Positions 34,118-45,906 of a DNA stretch of 64,000 nucleotides are shown piece by piece. The notes beneath the pieces were generated by a model. It did no database searches. It worked only from the letters and a program-made list of their open reading frames with translations, and had not been told where the DNA came from. Every line of letters starts with the position of its first letter. Position 1 is the first letter of the stretch. The stretch is from Cladochytrium replicatum (lineage: Eukaryota > Chytridiomycota > Chytridiomycetes > Cladochytriales > Cladochytriaceae), in assembly GCA_025526935.1 (NCBI GenBank), contig JAHLKD010000073.1, positions 62,001 through 126,000 on the forward strand. The letters are read 5' to 3'. The position numbers and the translations under genes are program-made.

Positions 34118-37100
34118 TCAAAGATCAAAGTTTCTTCGACTATCTGCAACGGTTGCTCCAAACACTTCCGTCAATGTCGGCATGGACAGACAAAACTCGA
34201 CAAATCCTGGCAGCTCTCCACACATCCGGGCGTGATCCAACCGCTCAAACAAATAAGACAACCACAGCATCTTGTCCAAAATCATTGGTGACGGATCATC
34301 GTCATCCTCCAAAAAGACCCGATCAACGTCCGCATGGAATGGTTCCCGTTCAAACGCATCCCCTTTATGTGAATATTTGTTCTCTTTCCCTGCCTCTTCA
34401 CTAGATCTGGCTGCCGATGCACGCGCAAAGTCAAAGTCAAAAGGTCTATCAAGCTTGAATGTCTGCTGTTCGCGCCCGTTCGTGCTGTCCTGCAGTCGTG
34501 ACGAAGTGTGCGCATTAATTTGCTTTGGGCTGGGTGTCGTTGGAACATCTTGGCGTAACCGAAATCTGTACATCATGCGTTTGCGTTGGTGGGAGAACCA
34601 ACGGACGACCCCTGCCCGTTCACCAGTCCGATTAGATTTTGAGGTTCTAACCGTTGGCTCACTTCGCGGATAACGGTCGCTCAATGCTGCAGAAGAGAAA
34701 GAGCGATTCAATTGTGATCGCAGAGTGCCGCTGGATCTCCACTGCCGTTCGCTCTCTTCATTCCGTTCTTCGACCCCCATATCCGTGATACCCCAGGTTC
34801 GCTTCCGTCTTCGTCTCTTTTTCTCCGCGATCTCCAGGACGCGGAAACGGCCAACACGCACAGCTACTTTCAGACACCCCGGAACTGCGGTGACCACTAG
34901 CAATTCAGGGTCGATATCCCTCCTCAGCATTTCAAACACGTTCTTCAGTGCAAGAGACTCCAATTTCGCAAATGACAGCGTCCCATTGACTGAATATGCG
35001 CTTGCCGCGGCGCTCCGTCTTGACCCACTGAGTCTTCGGAATGCTACTTTGCCAGAGACATCTTCCAGCATCGAGTCCTTGGTGGACGTTCTCTGCAACG
35101 GTGCATTTTTCTCGCTGCGTTTCGACCCACTGTTCCTTCTGAATAGCCTCGAGACGTTCTCTGCAATTGAATCCTTCGTCGTTGTCCTCCTAAGCGGCCC
35201 ATCTGTGTGCAATGACAACGACGAAAACCGTAGTACGTTATCCCCCGACCCAGATTTCCCTGAGTGATCTGCAATCCGCGATCCAAATAGCGATGCTCGG
35301 TGCGGGGATGAATCTTGCGAATATTCACTCAGTTTCCTACTTGATCCTTCGCCATCGCTTCTCCCGGCTGGTACAAACCAACCCCCAACGCTGGATACTG
35401 TCAAAGTATGCTTCATTTTCTTGGGCACGGAGGATCGGTCTTCCCTGAACGAAATGCCAATAACACCAGCCTCAATCTCTCGCGATCGCTTCCCGCGCTC
35501 CTGAGGATCGTCTCCACCGTTTTTCTGACCCTCTCTCAGCTTTGCCAGCTCCTTTTGTCGTTGTCGGGCCTCCTCTCGCTCAAGTTGTTCATGTTTTTGC
35601 GCTGCGAGGTCGAGAAGCTGGTCGCAGTTAGAGTCGTTCACTTCCAAACGAATATTGACTTCGTATCGGTCAGCGAAATCCGACCGGAGAGAGTTGGGTG
35701 TTCCGAGCGCAGCTAGGTACCCGTCCACCAAAAATGCAGCTCGGGTGCAAAGAATATCTGCTTCTTCCATGGAATGCGTCTAAAACAAAGCCGTGATCTG
35801 CAGCGGGACTATTCAAACACACTTTCTGGGCTTACGGTCAAGAAAATAGCACAATTTCGGGATATTTTCTTCAGTATACGCCAAAGATTGTATCGTGCTC
35901 TGACTGTTCAGATCAGTGAGTTTACAAAGTGATTGTCAAAATCAGCTGCTCGACTCACCATCGACCCCTGTTGTAGGTTCTGCGGGAAGTATGCAGGCAA
36001 ATTTAGTGAATAAGTATTTGTGCTCAAAAAGTGACGCATACCGTCCAGAAAGACCAGGGAAGGATTTCCAAGAAAAGCGAGGGCAAGTGCCAGCTTTCTG
36101 CGAATGCCAACTGAAAGGACTTCCGCTGCCATGTGAGCGACTTCCACCAGTTCGAAGCGTTTCAGAACCCTCTGCATGGCAAGGATATCTTGATTCTGGT
36201 CTGACGGGATCCGCTTAACTGCGCAGAATAGCTCGAGATGTTCCAGAACTGTTAGAGAATCAAAGAGAATGTTCTCTGCAAGAAGTTTTGAGTGAATGAA
36301 AAAGGTAGCAGAATTTTAAAAACACACCTTGTGGGCAGAATCTGATCAACAAGAAGTGGAAGAACACATTAAATCATTCGTTCACCTCGTTGAGAGATTT
36401 CACATACCCGATTTTTCCCAATAACGCAAGGTCAAATGGAATAAGGTCGCGGTTCACAAGATAAGCTTCTCCAGCTGTTGGCTGCAGTTGCCCCGTCAAA
36501 CACTTGATCGTCGTCGACTTCCCAGCTCCATTTCGGCCTGTTTTCCAGGAATAGCAAAGTCAGCCTTCCCACCCCCCGCTACAAAACTTCAAACTCACCG
36601 AGATAACCGAAAATTTCACCTTTCTTGATTCCAAACGTCAACCCATTCAACACAGCCTCATCTTGTTCCTCCTCGCCCTCTCTCCACGACGACGGCCACC
36701 ATGACAGTCCCCACCTCCACAATAAACCCATCCACGAATCATCCGTCTTTCCTTCCCACCTATTCGGATACGAGAACTTCAGCCCCCGAACCTGCAACAC
36801 ATACCCGCGTCCAGCATCTATATCCCCTTCTGTCGCAAGCCTCGCCTTCCTAAGCGCCAAGATCTCCGCTCGCACACCCGCATGCGTCGCCCTGTCAAGC
36901 TCCTCGTCTCTGCTCCCCCCGGTCCTCGTCGACCTCATCTCGCTCCCACCGGGCTGTGTCGACACACCTCCGCTCACAAGACTCTCACGCGACCCGCGCG
37001 CGGCAGCCTGATAGGCCGCCATGCGCTCGTTCTCCTCGGTCTCGGCGCTGTCGAGCTTGTACCGCTCGAAAATGGAGGTGGAGCACAACGTGGCGGCGAG

Positions 37101-39336
37101 GAGTTGCATGAGAACGTGAGCTAGGAGGATGATGATGGGCGGCCAGTAGGCGTAGCGTCTCTGCCGCTCTACGTTGCCGTGCATGTTGGCGCAGAAATTG
37201 AGCTGTTTTTTTATTTTGAGGGATTACTAAAAAGCTCTGATGAGTCCACATGGGATGGTTGAAAAACTTACGAATATGCTGTCGTATACAGCGAAAACAG
37301 GTGAAAGTGCTTCCAGGAGCGTCCACACCGCTATCGGAAGACTATCGTGAGTCACAAGCGACCTCAAAACCGTCCAAGGCAATAGCGTGATCCATCCATC
37401 TAAACGGAGCGTCATAAGCCTTTCTCTCGCCTCACCAACGTCATTTCCAATATACATACAAAGGAAACCAAGCTTATTGGGGTAACCTCCCGGCCCGCCG
37501 AGTCCCAAGTACGCAAATAGTTCCGAAGTGCTGACAACAGACAACGACGAGATGATCATGAACAATACCACCGCAAAGATCATTCCCACAAAGATCGCAG
37601 GATCAATGACGAAAAAGAAAGCGTCCTGGGCGAAGATAAACCCAAAGATGATCGGCGAGATGAGCAGGTAGATCGAGAACGTTGTAATGATCAATGACAG
37701 GTTGTAGATCCAGAGGGGAAGACCATGGATGATAAGATGGTGACGAAGGCCACTCTGTCGGTGCCGCACGGCAGTCCCAATCATGGGTGCGACAGGAAAT
37801 GTGAGACCTTTGAGAAACCCACAGATTAAGCCATTTCTGGATGGGTATCGAAGTGCTACTTTCTTACCCCATGTCACTGTAGGAGCAATCAGTCGAATGA
37901 GTGTTGTATCATCGATTCTCCCATCCCAATAACGGACGTATCCAGTTTGGATCAGAATCCTCTTAAAGAATCCATTCTCCGGTCCGGGCTTGCACCGCAT
38001 CAAGTAATCAATGACCCGCTCGTCTTGAGGCAGCGACGTATTGACTCCATACAGCTTCTCGCCAACACCCCCCGCTTTGAAGAACCCCTGACGGGTCAAG
38101 TTCAACCCACGCTCGAGGAACGGAAGAGCGTTACTGTAAATGTTTGCAAGCCGACCGGCGTCGTATTGCTGCGCAGGGAAGTTCACCCTGTCGTATGGTA
38201 TCGCGGTGCGGTCGATCACGATGATGTCGCCGTCTTTATCCGTCGTATCGATGAAATCGCACGGCTAATGCGCGCGAAATCAGATCAGAGAATGGCTGCT
38301 CAAAATACACCAACAAAACCCACCGAAGGTTGAATACCAAAAAGCGTCATGTAAGGAAATATATCAAAGAAAATGACACTATCCGACGCCGTCTTGTTCA
38401 CAGCCATCTGAGTTCCGACTACAAAAGTCATCCCCCAGTCGAAATATGTCCGCTTTGAGAAGGTCAACTTCCCCGTCGTGTCGTTCACAGCATCGATGTG
38501 TTCGAAAGTTGGCACGTCTGGGAACACGTCCAACTGGAACCCGAACGAACAATGCGGACCAATCGCGATGTATGCTTCGGTATCATAAAGAATGCACTTC
38601 ATGAGGGTATCAAGGGAAGAAAAGCTGTACGGGGTGCCTTTGAGCAACTTGTGCGTCACGTTGTAGAGCCATTCATTGTCTTTTAGTTGGTCGGGCGGTA
38701 TGATAAGGCTGATGGTCTGGTTGTTCCGAACTGAAAAGATATCTTTAAACCCACTAGAATTGTCGGTTTTCCTAAAGGCCAGGAATCAGGCAAATTGGCG
38801 AGTGTATGATTTAAACCCCACCTGTCCAAGTACGAATCGAACTCGATCAATATGGGTTCGCTTCGGTCTATGAGCAAGCTATTCGAGACGAAGAACAAGA
38901 CAAGAAACAGAGCCAAAGTCTTGATCACAACAGCTAATCCGGATCAACGGCAACCACAATCAGATATCCCCGTCATCATTCTACAAATCGTCCGATATTT
39001 ACCAAACACCATGTGCATGTTCCCGAAATGCGTCTGCTTGATAAACACTCGAAACATCATCCCAATCTGCCGCGCCGTGATCCCCAATCTTCGCAATCTC
39101 GGAATGCCGCACCATCGCATCAGTCTGGAGCGGTTCACCGTATCTCTGACCGCATGGAAGCTGAATATATTCTTCTTTGTGCTTTCTGTATTCTCGGTGG
39201 GTTTGTTTCTGCGGTTCAGGGGATGGAGTTGTTGTTGTGCAGGTTTGCGTTGTCTTAGCGACGCCAAGCCTGATAGCGACGTCGTTGGAGTGTGAGACGG
39301 AGTGCTTGAGTCTGCAGAGGGTGTAATGTGGGGCAT
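34118..39336 (-). CDS. ABCA-type half transporter with long C-terminal extension
   Basis: Multi-exon, stop at 34118; ATG at 39336 (an in-frame TTG lies at 39405). An N-terminal cytosolic tail precedes the first helix (VIKTLALFLVLFFVSN), then a large extracytosolic loop with sequons (38.9-37.9 kb), and a cluster of helices at about 37.75-37.2 kb. The single nucleotide-binding domain follows: Walker A (NGAGKSTTIKCLTGQ, about 36.5 kb), Q-loop YCPQ, degenerate signature LSVG-x-RRK, and Walker B plus D-loop FLDEPTTGVD, split by an intron near 36.03 kb, then the H-loop TTHSMEEAD. Only one TMD and one NBD are present, so a dimer is expected. About 450 residues beyond the H-loop are basic, Ser-rich and disordered, with a duplicated phosphosite block. 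ABCA proteins move lipids. Confidence 0.85.
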
Positions 39337-39413
39337 GCCTGAAGCCAGACCTGTCGAGGGTGTGTTCCGTATGTTCAGTTCGGCACAACGCCACGACTGG
39401 GACAAACTTTTCT

Positions 39414-40436
39414 ATGGATGTGGGAGAACACTGCGCTGTCGCAAGCTGTCGCCAGCTGGGTATGCTGTGAAAACGTCTGTGCATTTTATAATTAAATGCT
39501 AAACCGCTTGAATTTTCTTGCCATTCAAGACTTCCTGCCCTACACTTGCAACTTCTGTCGAGGCGTGAGTGGTGAAGAACTTCGTACCGCTGTCCTTGGC
39601 ATGACACTAACGAGCATGCACTGTTGTTTTATGTTTTAGGTTTACTGGTAATGTTCGATAGTTCCGTCTCGAAGGTATTGAAGAAGCTAATGCCCGATAC
39701 CATCCATCTCCTTTCAGCCATGAACACTTTAAAGTCGCAGCGCACACTTGCGCATCAGCTCCCCAAGATGCCCGAGCCATCGTCTGCCCCGTCTGCCAGC
39801 AAGTCGTCCCCGTCGCCCGCGGCGAAGACCCAAATTACAAGGTAAAAACCACACATAGTCCAGTTCCAAAGGCTCGCCGATCAACTCTCTGACCAGGTGA
39901 ACGATCACATCTCCCAAGGCTGCAAGAACCCGGGAACAACCGCATCTGCTCCCGCATACACCCACCTGTGCTCCTACAAAGGCTGCAAAACCCGCGAAGT
40001 CGTAAAGATCAACTGCTCCCGCTGCGGAAAATCATACTGCATCCGCCACCGTCTCGAATCCAACCACGCCTGCACCGGCTCGAACTCCTCCTCACCACGT
40101 CCTACTCGACCCTCACAGCCCGCCTCGGTATCCCAGCCCCGACCACAGAAGCAGCAGCAGCAGCAGCAGCAGCAGAGACCTGCACAGAGCGGGAGACAGA
40201 CTGTGAATGCGAGGGCGGATGCAGCGCAGTTGGAAAGGGAGAGGTTGGAACGGGTTGCGGCGGGTCGGGCGGCGGCTAGTGGAGTGGTTCCGGCCGGGAT
40301 GAGCGAAGATGAGCAGCTCGCGTTGGCGTTGCAGTTGTCGGAAGAAGAGGCTGCCAATAGGACACAGGGCGGCTCGAGTACGGGAAAGAGAAGCGGGCGA
40401 ACTGGACAGGATCAAAAGAACTGCACCTTAATGTGA
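39414..40436 (+). CDS. ZFAND2-type AN1 zinc-finger protein with UIM and CaaX
   Basis: Model: join(39414..39459, 39530..39564, 39640..39647, 39718..39841, 39897..40436), 250 aa. Exon 3 is a microexon of 8 nt, needed to complete zinc finger 1: residues 7-41 read C..C..C-NF-C-RGVY-C-HEH...H-T-C, which aligns with AIRAP/ZFAND2. VCPVCQQVVPVARGEDPNYKVNDHI is the family linker. The second AN1 finger is at about 93-129 (CSYKGC, INCSRCGKSYCIRHR, HAC). A Pro/Gln-rich stretch with a CAG run follows; a ubiquitin-interacting motif lies at about 208-223 (EDEQLALALQLSEEE), and the protein ends in the CaaX box CTLM. ZFAND2B, which also has UIMs and a lipidated C-terminus, links proteasome or p97 to ER proteins. 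All splice sites are consensus. Confidence 0.9.
40149..40173 (+). repeat. CAG trinucleotide run in ZFAND2-like gene
   Basis: An uninterrupted run of CAG codons giving eight or nine glutamines in the linker between the second AN1 finger and the UIM. Length variation between strains is likely. Confidence 0.85.
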
Positions 40437-40696
40437 AATTTGTGATGACACTCTGATCAGATCTGACAAAATGCGGACAAGGGATTCATTTCGGTAGCTC
40501 TATTCATCTTTTTGAACACCAGTTTATTATATCTATAGTTGGACTTTGTTGTGTACAGGAGATTCGCAAATTGCGAGCATTAGTCTGAACCCCAAAGAGA
40601 GGGTTTAAAATACTTTTTGCTCGGTCCTATAGTCCGGAAAGGAAAGCGGGAGGTCAATGGGCGGCCCCCAAAAAACTAGCATGATTTCTAACCAAT
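40437..40696. other. convergent 3' flanks
   Basis: 260 bp between two convergent stop codons; 3' UTRs only. No gene or RNA was seen. Confidence 0.45.
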
Positions 40697-41456
40697 TCAA
40701 GAGCGCGGGAGCGCTGACATTGGTATCTCTGGCAGAGATTCAGGTGCTTGTGGGATGTAGCTCAAATGGTCATCTACCACGGTCGTCCCTGGCCCCCTAC
40801 TTATGGTTGTAGTTGGTGTCGACGGCGTAGACGGACGTGCTGATCCAGGAGGGCTTCTAGGTCGAGACGAAACAAAACTCGCTCGACGCAGGCGGTCCAG
40901 TTGTGATGGAGTATCCTGGACCCACTGGAATCGAGCATGACGCGGGACAGGTGTGGTCGGGGTTGCGAAAGGGGCCATGTCGACCCAGCGGTACGTTGGA
41001 GCCTGTGATGATGGCGTTGTGGGTGGAGTAGGGAGCGGGAGGGTGTCCGTTCCCCTGCCGGAAGACCACATTCGGAAATGAGTGGGAGGGGGCGGCTTGG
41101 GTGTGGGATCATCGAGAGGAGTCTGAACCAGTTGAGTTGTCGAAGGGATCGAGTTTGGATCCTGTGACATGGGGTAGGATCGCGCAATGCGCTGTTCGAA
41201 TGAATGTGTGAGTTGACATGAAACAGGATGATGAACGGTGTCTTACCCTGCGAAGAAGGAAGATTGCGACAACGATAATGAGTACTAAACCGACCACAAC
41301 AACGGAGGCTATCAATGCAGGGGTGAAGGCCGGAGAAACTCCAGCCGAGTCAGGCAGAGGAGTGTGGCTTTCCGAGGGGGATTGGGCGAGAGCAGTGGGC
41401 ATGGAGACAAGAAGCTGAGCAGCAGCAGCAGCAGCGAGAAGCCAGTTACGGAGCAT
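40697..41456 (-). CDS. secreted-type single-pass membrane protein, Pro-rich tail
   Basis: Model: complement(40697..41191, 41247..41456), 234 aa. A signal peptide (MLRNWLLAAAAAAQLLVSM, with likely cleavage after TALA) is followed by a very short Ser/Pro-rich ectodomain of about 25 residues. One membrane span comes next at about 46-68 (LIASVVVVGLVLIIVVAIFLL), then a basic stop-transfer RR and a cytosolic tail rich in Pro, Thr and Ser (PTPPTTP, RPRSPPGS). The tail has proline-directed phosphosites and potential SH3 ligands. The layout resembles fungal wall-stress sensors (Mid2/WSC-like) in topology only; the ectodomain is too short and has no WSC cysteines. No family was recognised. The intron (phase 0) is consensus on both ends. 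Confidence 0.65.
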
Positions 41457-43921
41457 CGTTGCGAGCAAACAAACGGGGAATAGAGTAGCTACAGCAATAT
41501 TTGGGTGTGCATTATTGTTGCGTGTGTAGGCCCGTTGGAACACCACAACACCACATCAAATCTGTGCGCCACCGAATGGGAAAATCAGATAAATCAATAA
41601 ATCTGTTGTGGACTGGTAACATTGAGCATGGGTTACTTGGGGTAAATCAGACATGGCCACATTCAAACGAAAAGTACAATAACAAATGAGCGGGATTTAA
41701 TACAAGCTTTATTTGTACTTGCATTCCAAAAAAGGGGGTTACAAGTGCCTTATGCACTAGGGAGATATGAGACGGGAAACAAAAGCAAGGGGACGTACGT
41801 CATATGGTGAGACAAAAACAAGGTAACATACTCAATAGGGGAAAAAATCAAAGTGCAACACAACTGAGGCAACGTTGGACTTGGCGGCGAGGTGAACGGG
41901 GAGAGAGGAATCAGTCCTCTAGATCGTGCTCGAGATGCAGAAAGGCCACTGCATCGATGTGGTTGGCAATCAGCTGCCACAACGGATGGGCAGTTGCATT
42001 TACCACAGCGCAACGTGCCAGCCAACCATCGAGGACAGCATTTGTGGGAAGACCATCTGGGTAGTGGGGCAATTGCGGCGGAAACAGGAGAATGTTGAGC
42101 ATGGCGTTGATAGGATTTGTCCAGTTGGCAGTGGCAACTGCGGGCACCTTTGCTTTTTCATGGTCAAACCCGGCCTGTCAAGCCTTCATTTCGTTATCTG
42201 GGGTGCTTTTCAGAGACACTCGTTTTGATGTTTCACTGACCACTGCAGCTTCTTTTGCTTTGCTTCCTTTTTTCAAGACCCATTCTCTGATTGTGATTCG
42301 TCAGATGTTTTTGTCATTTATTTGACCTATGCTTGAATTTGGTGTGCATATTATGGTTCCCTGTGTTGTGTGAGCAAAGCAGCCCGGACCTTTAGTCACC
42401 AGAGTTTGTGTCGATTTCTTCGCCTTTCATTTCCCACTTCAATTGCTGGGGTGTTGATGTCTTTTAAGTTTCCTGACCTTCAGTTTAAGCTTCAATATCT
42501 GCAGTTTCAGATGTTTCAGCGTTGGTTAGATGATGATGCCCCTGATATGGTTTACTCTATGTTGTCATTCTTTCTTCACTAGGGAAACCATTTTTGTTGT
42601 TCTCCTGTTCCTTTCAACAATCCCTTCCTCATCCCTCCTGCAAATTTTGTAGTTCACAAATCTTCTGATGTTATTGCAAATCACTTTCATCAATCAGCCT
42701 TATCTGCCGATGGTGCTCTAGCTGCTAGCTTTGCTCCCCTTGCATCTTCCCACCCTCATGCGCTAGCAATTGCTCCTTCATGCTTCCCTATTTCGTCGAT
42801 CTTGAGGCTGCTGCAATATTGTCTTGTGCCTTTGTTTTATCACCCCAGCAAGCAGTGTTGGCACTGTCTTGTTGCAACTCTCTCTAAATCTCATGTTTCA
42901 ATCTTGACCTATTGTTGCCTCCTGTTCTTGTTCCTGTTTTGCAGTGTTAAAAGCCAAGGGCCTCTCCTGGCAGCGGTAGGGCGGTTTTAGCTATACTGTA
43001 GCTAGCACAACAGCTCCAGGTTCCGTCTCTTGGCCCGGTGCCTGTTCTTCTAGGTGTGTGTATATGCCTAAAAATCAGGCAGGCTGTACATCACCTAAGC
43101 TGGTCAGGCAACCAGGGAATGCTGTGGTCAAAGACATTTGTCACATCAACTCCTATATTCAAGTGAACAGTGTGTGTGGGCATACCTGCGGTCAAAGACA
43201 TTGGTCACATCAGAGGACCAAGCCACACCACATCCCCCCACTAAATGCCACCATAACTCTCTCTACACAGAACCTGCCAAACATGGAAATAAATACATGA
43301 AATACAAGTCCATAAACAAGAATGAAGAGGGATTGGCAAAAAACCTCTCAGATCAAAGAGAAAAAGACAACCCAAAGGATAACCCATATAGCGAACAGTC
43401 TGATATGCTAGTTTTTAATATGCAGCTTCCCATTGATGTTGCAATTGATATGCTTGGTCCACTTTGCGTTCTCAATGCTGTGAATCTTGCACTGTGATAT
43501 TCAGTTATGTTGTCTTCATAAGATTGGGCTCACTGTATGGGTCTGCCATCAGATATTTCTCTTCCAGACCCCCTGCAGCTAGTCATTACCTAAGGTGGTC
43601 ACGTGATCCTTTGTATTTGGCTTCTTTGATTATCTACTATCTTCAACGGCGCGGTAGCAGAGCAGGTTCTCTGAACCAGTGAGCAACACAGCTCTTACCA
43701 TCAATAATAATTTGGTACCTGTAATAGTGCACCACCACCACCATACACACCTGCCCATCTATCATCTTCCGTTACTCACCTTCTCTCATAACAGCCCAGC
43801 GTGTGGCACTCGTTCCCGTCCAATCAATTTCACTGCCACCGCCACGCATTCCCGCTGGTTTTATCTGCCGCTTTCCCTCGGCAACAAATCCAAACAAAAT
43901 TGAACTATCTGCTAAAAAAAT
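41457..43921. repeat. long non-coding tract, probable decayed mobile element
   Basis: About 2.4 kb without a supportable gene, unlike the dense surroundings. From about 42.2 to 43.0 kb the plus strand is strongly pyrimidine-rich. A minus-strand open frame at 41911-42147 and plus-strand frames at 42.1-42.6 kb are not protein-like in motif content and start with poor codons. Two copies of a 23-bp direct repeat differing by one base (ggtcaaagacat...cacatca) lie at 43126-43148 and 43190-43212. Closest reading: an eroded transposable element plus the NOX promoter at the right end. No terminal repeats or reverse transcriptase motif could be found by eye. Confidence 0.35.
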
Positions 43922-45665
43922 ATGGCCAGAGATACTCCCACTGCTGCCTTGCTGGACGGCGGAGGCGCTAGAAAGACAGCAAGCTTTGGTATCCGCTTTG
44001 CAAACTACTTTGTCAATGAGGGTGTGTTGGCACCGGCACGTTGAATCATCCCTTACGATTTTTAACTTCTCTCTCCAAAAAGGTCCCAAGCACATCGTCA
44101 CAGCATTGTGGATAGCCGCGCAGATTGCATACTACGTTATCAGTTGGATCCAGCTCGAAACGAGTGTAGAACTGACGGGCATTCGTGGCATTATTAAGGA
44201 GGGTCTCCCAACAGCTCGAGCCGCCGCAAACTTGATCAACCTCAACTGCGCTATACTGCTCTTCACAGTGTGCAGGAACCTGATTTCAATGGTCCGTACC
44301 ACCTTCCTCAACAAATTCATCCCATTCGACAAAAATATCACTTTCCACATCGTCATCGCTTGGTGCTTGGTTTTCTGGTCGTACATCCACTGCGTCGCTC
44401 ACTACTTCAACTACCTCCGCGTCGAGCAGGCTCTCCAACCCGTCGTCACCTCGCAGCTCCTCTCATGGTGGTCCGGTCCCGGTCTCTCGGGCCAGGTCAT
44501 CACTCTCGCGTTCTTCCTGATGGTGACCTCCGCCGTGGAATCTGTCCGCAGGAAATACTTTGAAATTTTCTGGTTCACCCACCACCTCTTCATCGTCTTC
44601 TTTGGTGGCTGCTTGATGCACGGTGCATTCTGCTTCATCAAATCTGACCCAGCTCCCGGCCGCGACATCTGCCGCGGTGGCCCCACCTTTTGGAAATGGT
44701 GGGTGCTTTCCGCGGTCGCGTACCTCGCAGAACGTATCCTCAGGGAAGTACGTGGTCGTCGCAAGACCTACGTCTCCAAAGTCGTCCAGCACCCCTCCAA
44801 AGTCGTCGAGGTGCAGATCAAAAAACCATCGGCGAAGACCGAGGCGGGTCAGTACATCTTCCTGTGCTGCCCCGAAATCGCTTTGTACGAGTGGCACCCG
44901 TTCACGCTCACGTCGAGCCCGAACGAGGACTTTATCTCGGTTCACATCCGAGTTGCCGGCGACTGGACCACGGCATTCGCGAAACGTCTTGGATGCAGAT
45001 TTGGGAAGGAGGACAAGGACCTCCCGCCCCCAACTTCGCTTCCGTTTGTGATGGTCGACGGTCCATACGGCTCTGCATCCGAGGACGTTTTTGATTTCGA
45101 AGCTTCGATTCTCGTCGGCGCCGGTATCGGTGTCACTCCCTTCGCATCCATTTTGAAAACCGTCTGGTACCGCCTCACGACTAAAGAACTCCGGCGTCTC
45201 AAGAAAGTCTACTTTTTCTGGGTGTGCCGTGACAAAGACGTAAGCAATTCTCACTAAACACCATTACAAAAGATATACCAAATTTACACCACTTTTCCCT
45301 TCTCGTAGTGTTTCGAATGGTTCCAAGATCTTCTGATGACACTCGAAGAAGAAGACATCGACCACTTCCTAGAGATCAACACATATCTCACCGCAGCGCT
45401 CAAAGTCGACGAGATGAAGAATATCATTATAAACGACATGGAGGGCACGAGAGACGCGCTCACGGGGCTCCGATCGCCAACATTCTATGGTCGTCCCGCT
45501 TGGGACGCCATCTTCCAGCGCATCCGCAAGACGCACTCGGGCACCGATATCGGTGTCTTTTACTGTGGGCCCAAGGCCCTCTCTGGCGTTCTCCACAAGA
45601 TGTCCAACAAGTGGTCGGACTCGGGAATGGGGACTAGGTTCTTCTACGGCAAAGAGAACTTCTAG
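43922..45665 (+). CDS. NADPH oxidase (NOX, gp91phox-like)
   Basis: Model: join(43922..44021, 44083..45239, 45309..45665), 537 aa. The first exon (MARDTPTAALLDGG) joins in frame to GPKHIVTALWIAA. An upstream in-frame ATG-like start near 43803 would read the first intron and is not favoured. Six membrane helices carry the haem His pairs (IHCVAHYFNY region and FTHHL...FFGGCLMHG). The flavin motif is HPFTLTS, followed by MVDGPYGSASEDVF and the NADPH-binding loop GAGIGVTPFAS. NOX-typical FWVCRDKDCFEWF and FLEINTYLT follow, and the end is RFFYGKENF, the conserved NOX C-terminus. There are no EF-hands, so it is the NoxA/B class and should make superoxide with p67phox-like partners and Rac. Membrane and differentiation roles are known from other fungi. 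Confidence 0.93.
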
Positions 45666-45863
45666 AATTCAATATGTTTGTAATTGCGTTTTCCGCTCGT
45701 CTTACGCACCCGAACTTACTTCCGAAACAAAAATCGCCTGTCTCCCTTCTTTCATCCTTTGACGTTTGCACACAGACCACACGGCGCGCTCGCTTTAAAA
45801 TTTCTTGGCTTACATTTCGGTTGGTTCATTGTTTTGTTGCATTCCCTTTTTTTGGATCGTGCG

Positions 45864-45906
<43 letters not shown>

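Noticed and set aside
44463-45254. A 263-codon minus-strand frame opposite the NOX gene
   Set aside because: The plus-strand frame holds all conserved NOX motifs; the antisense frame has none.
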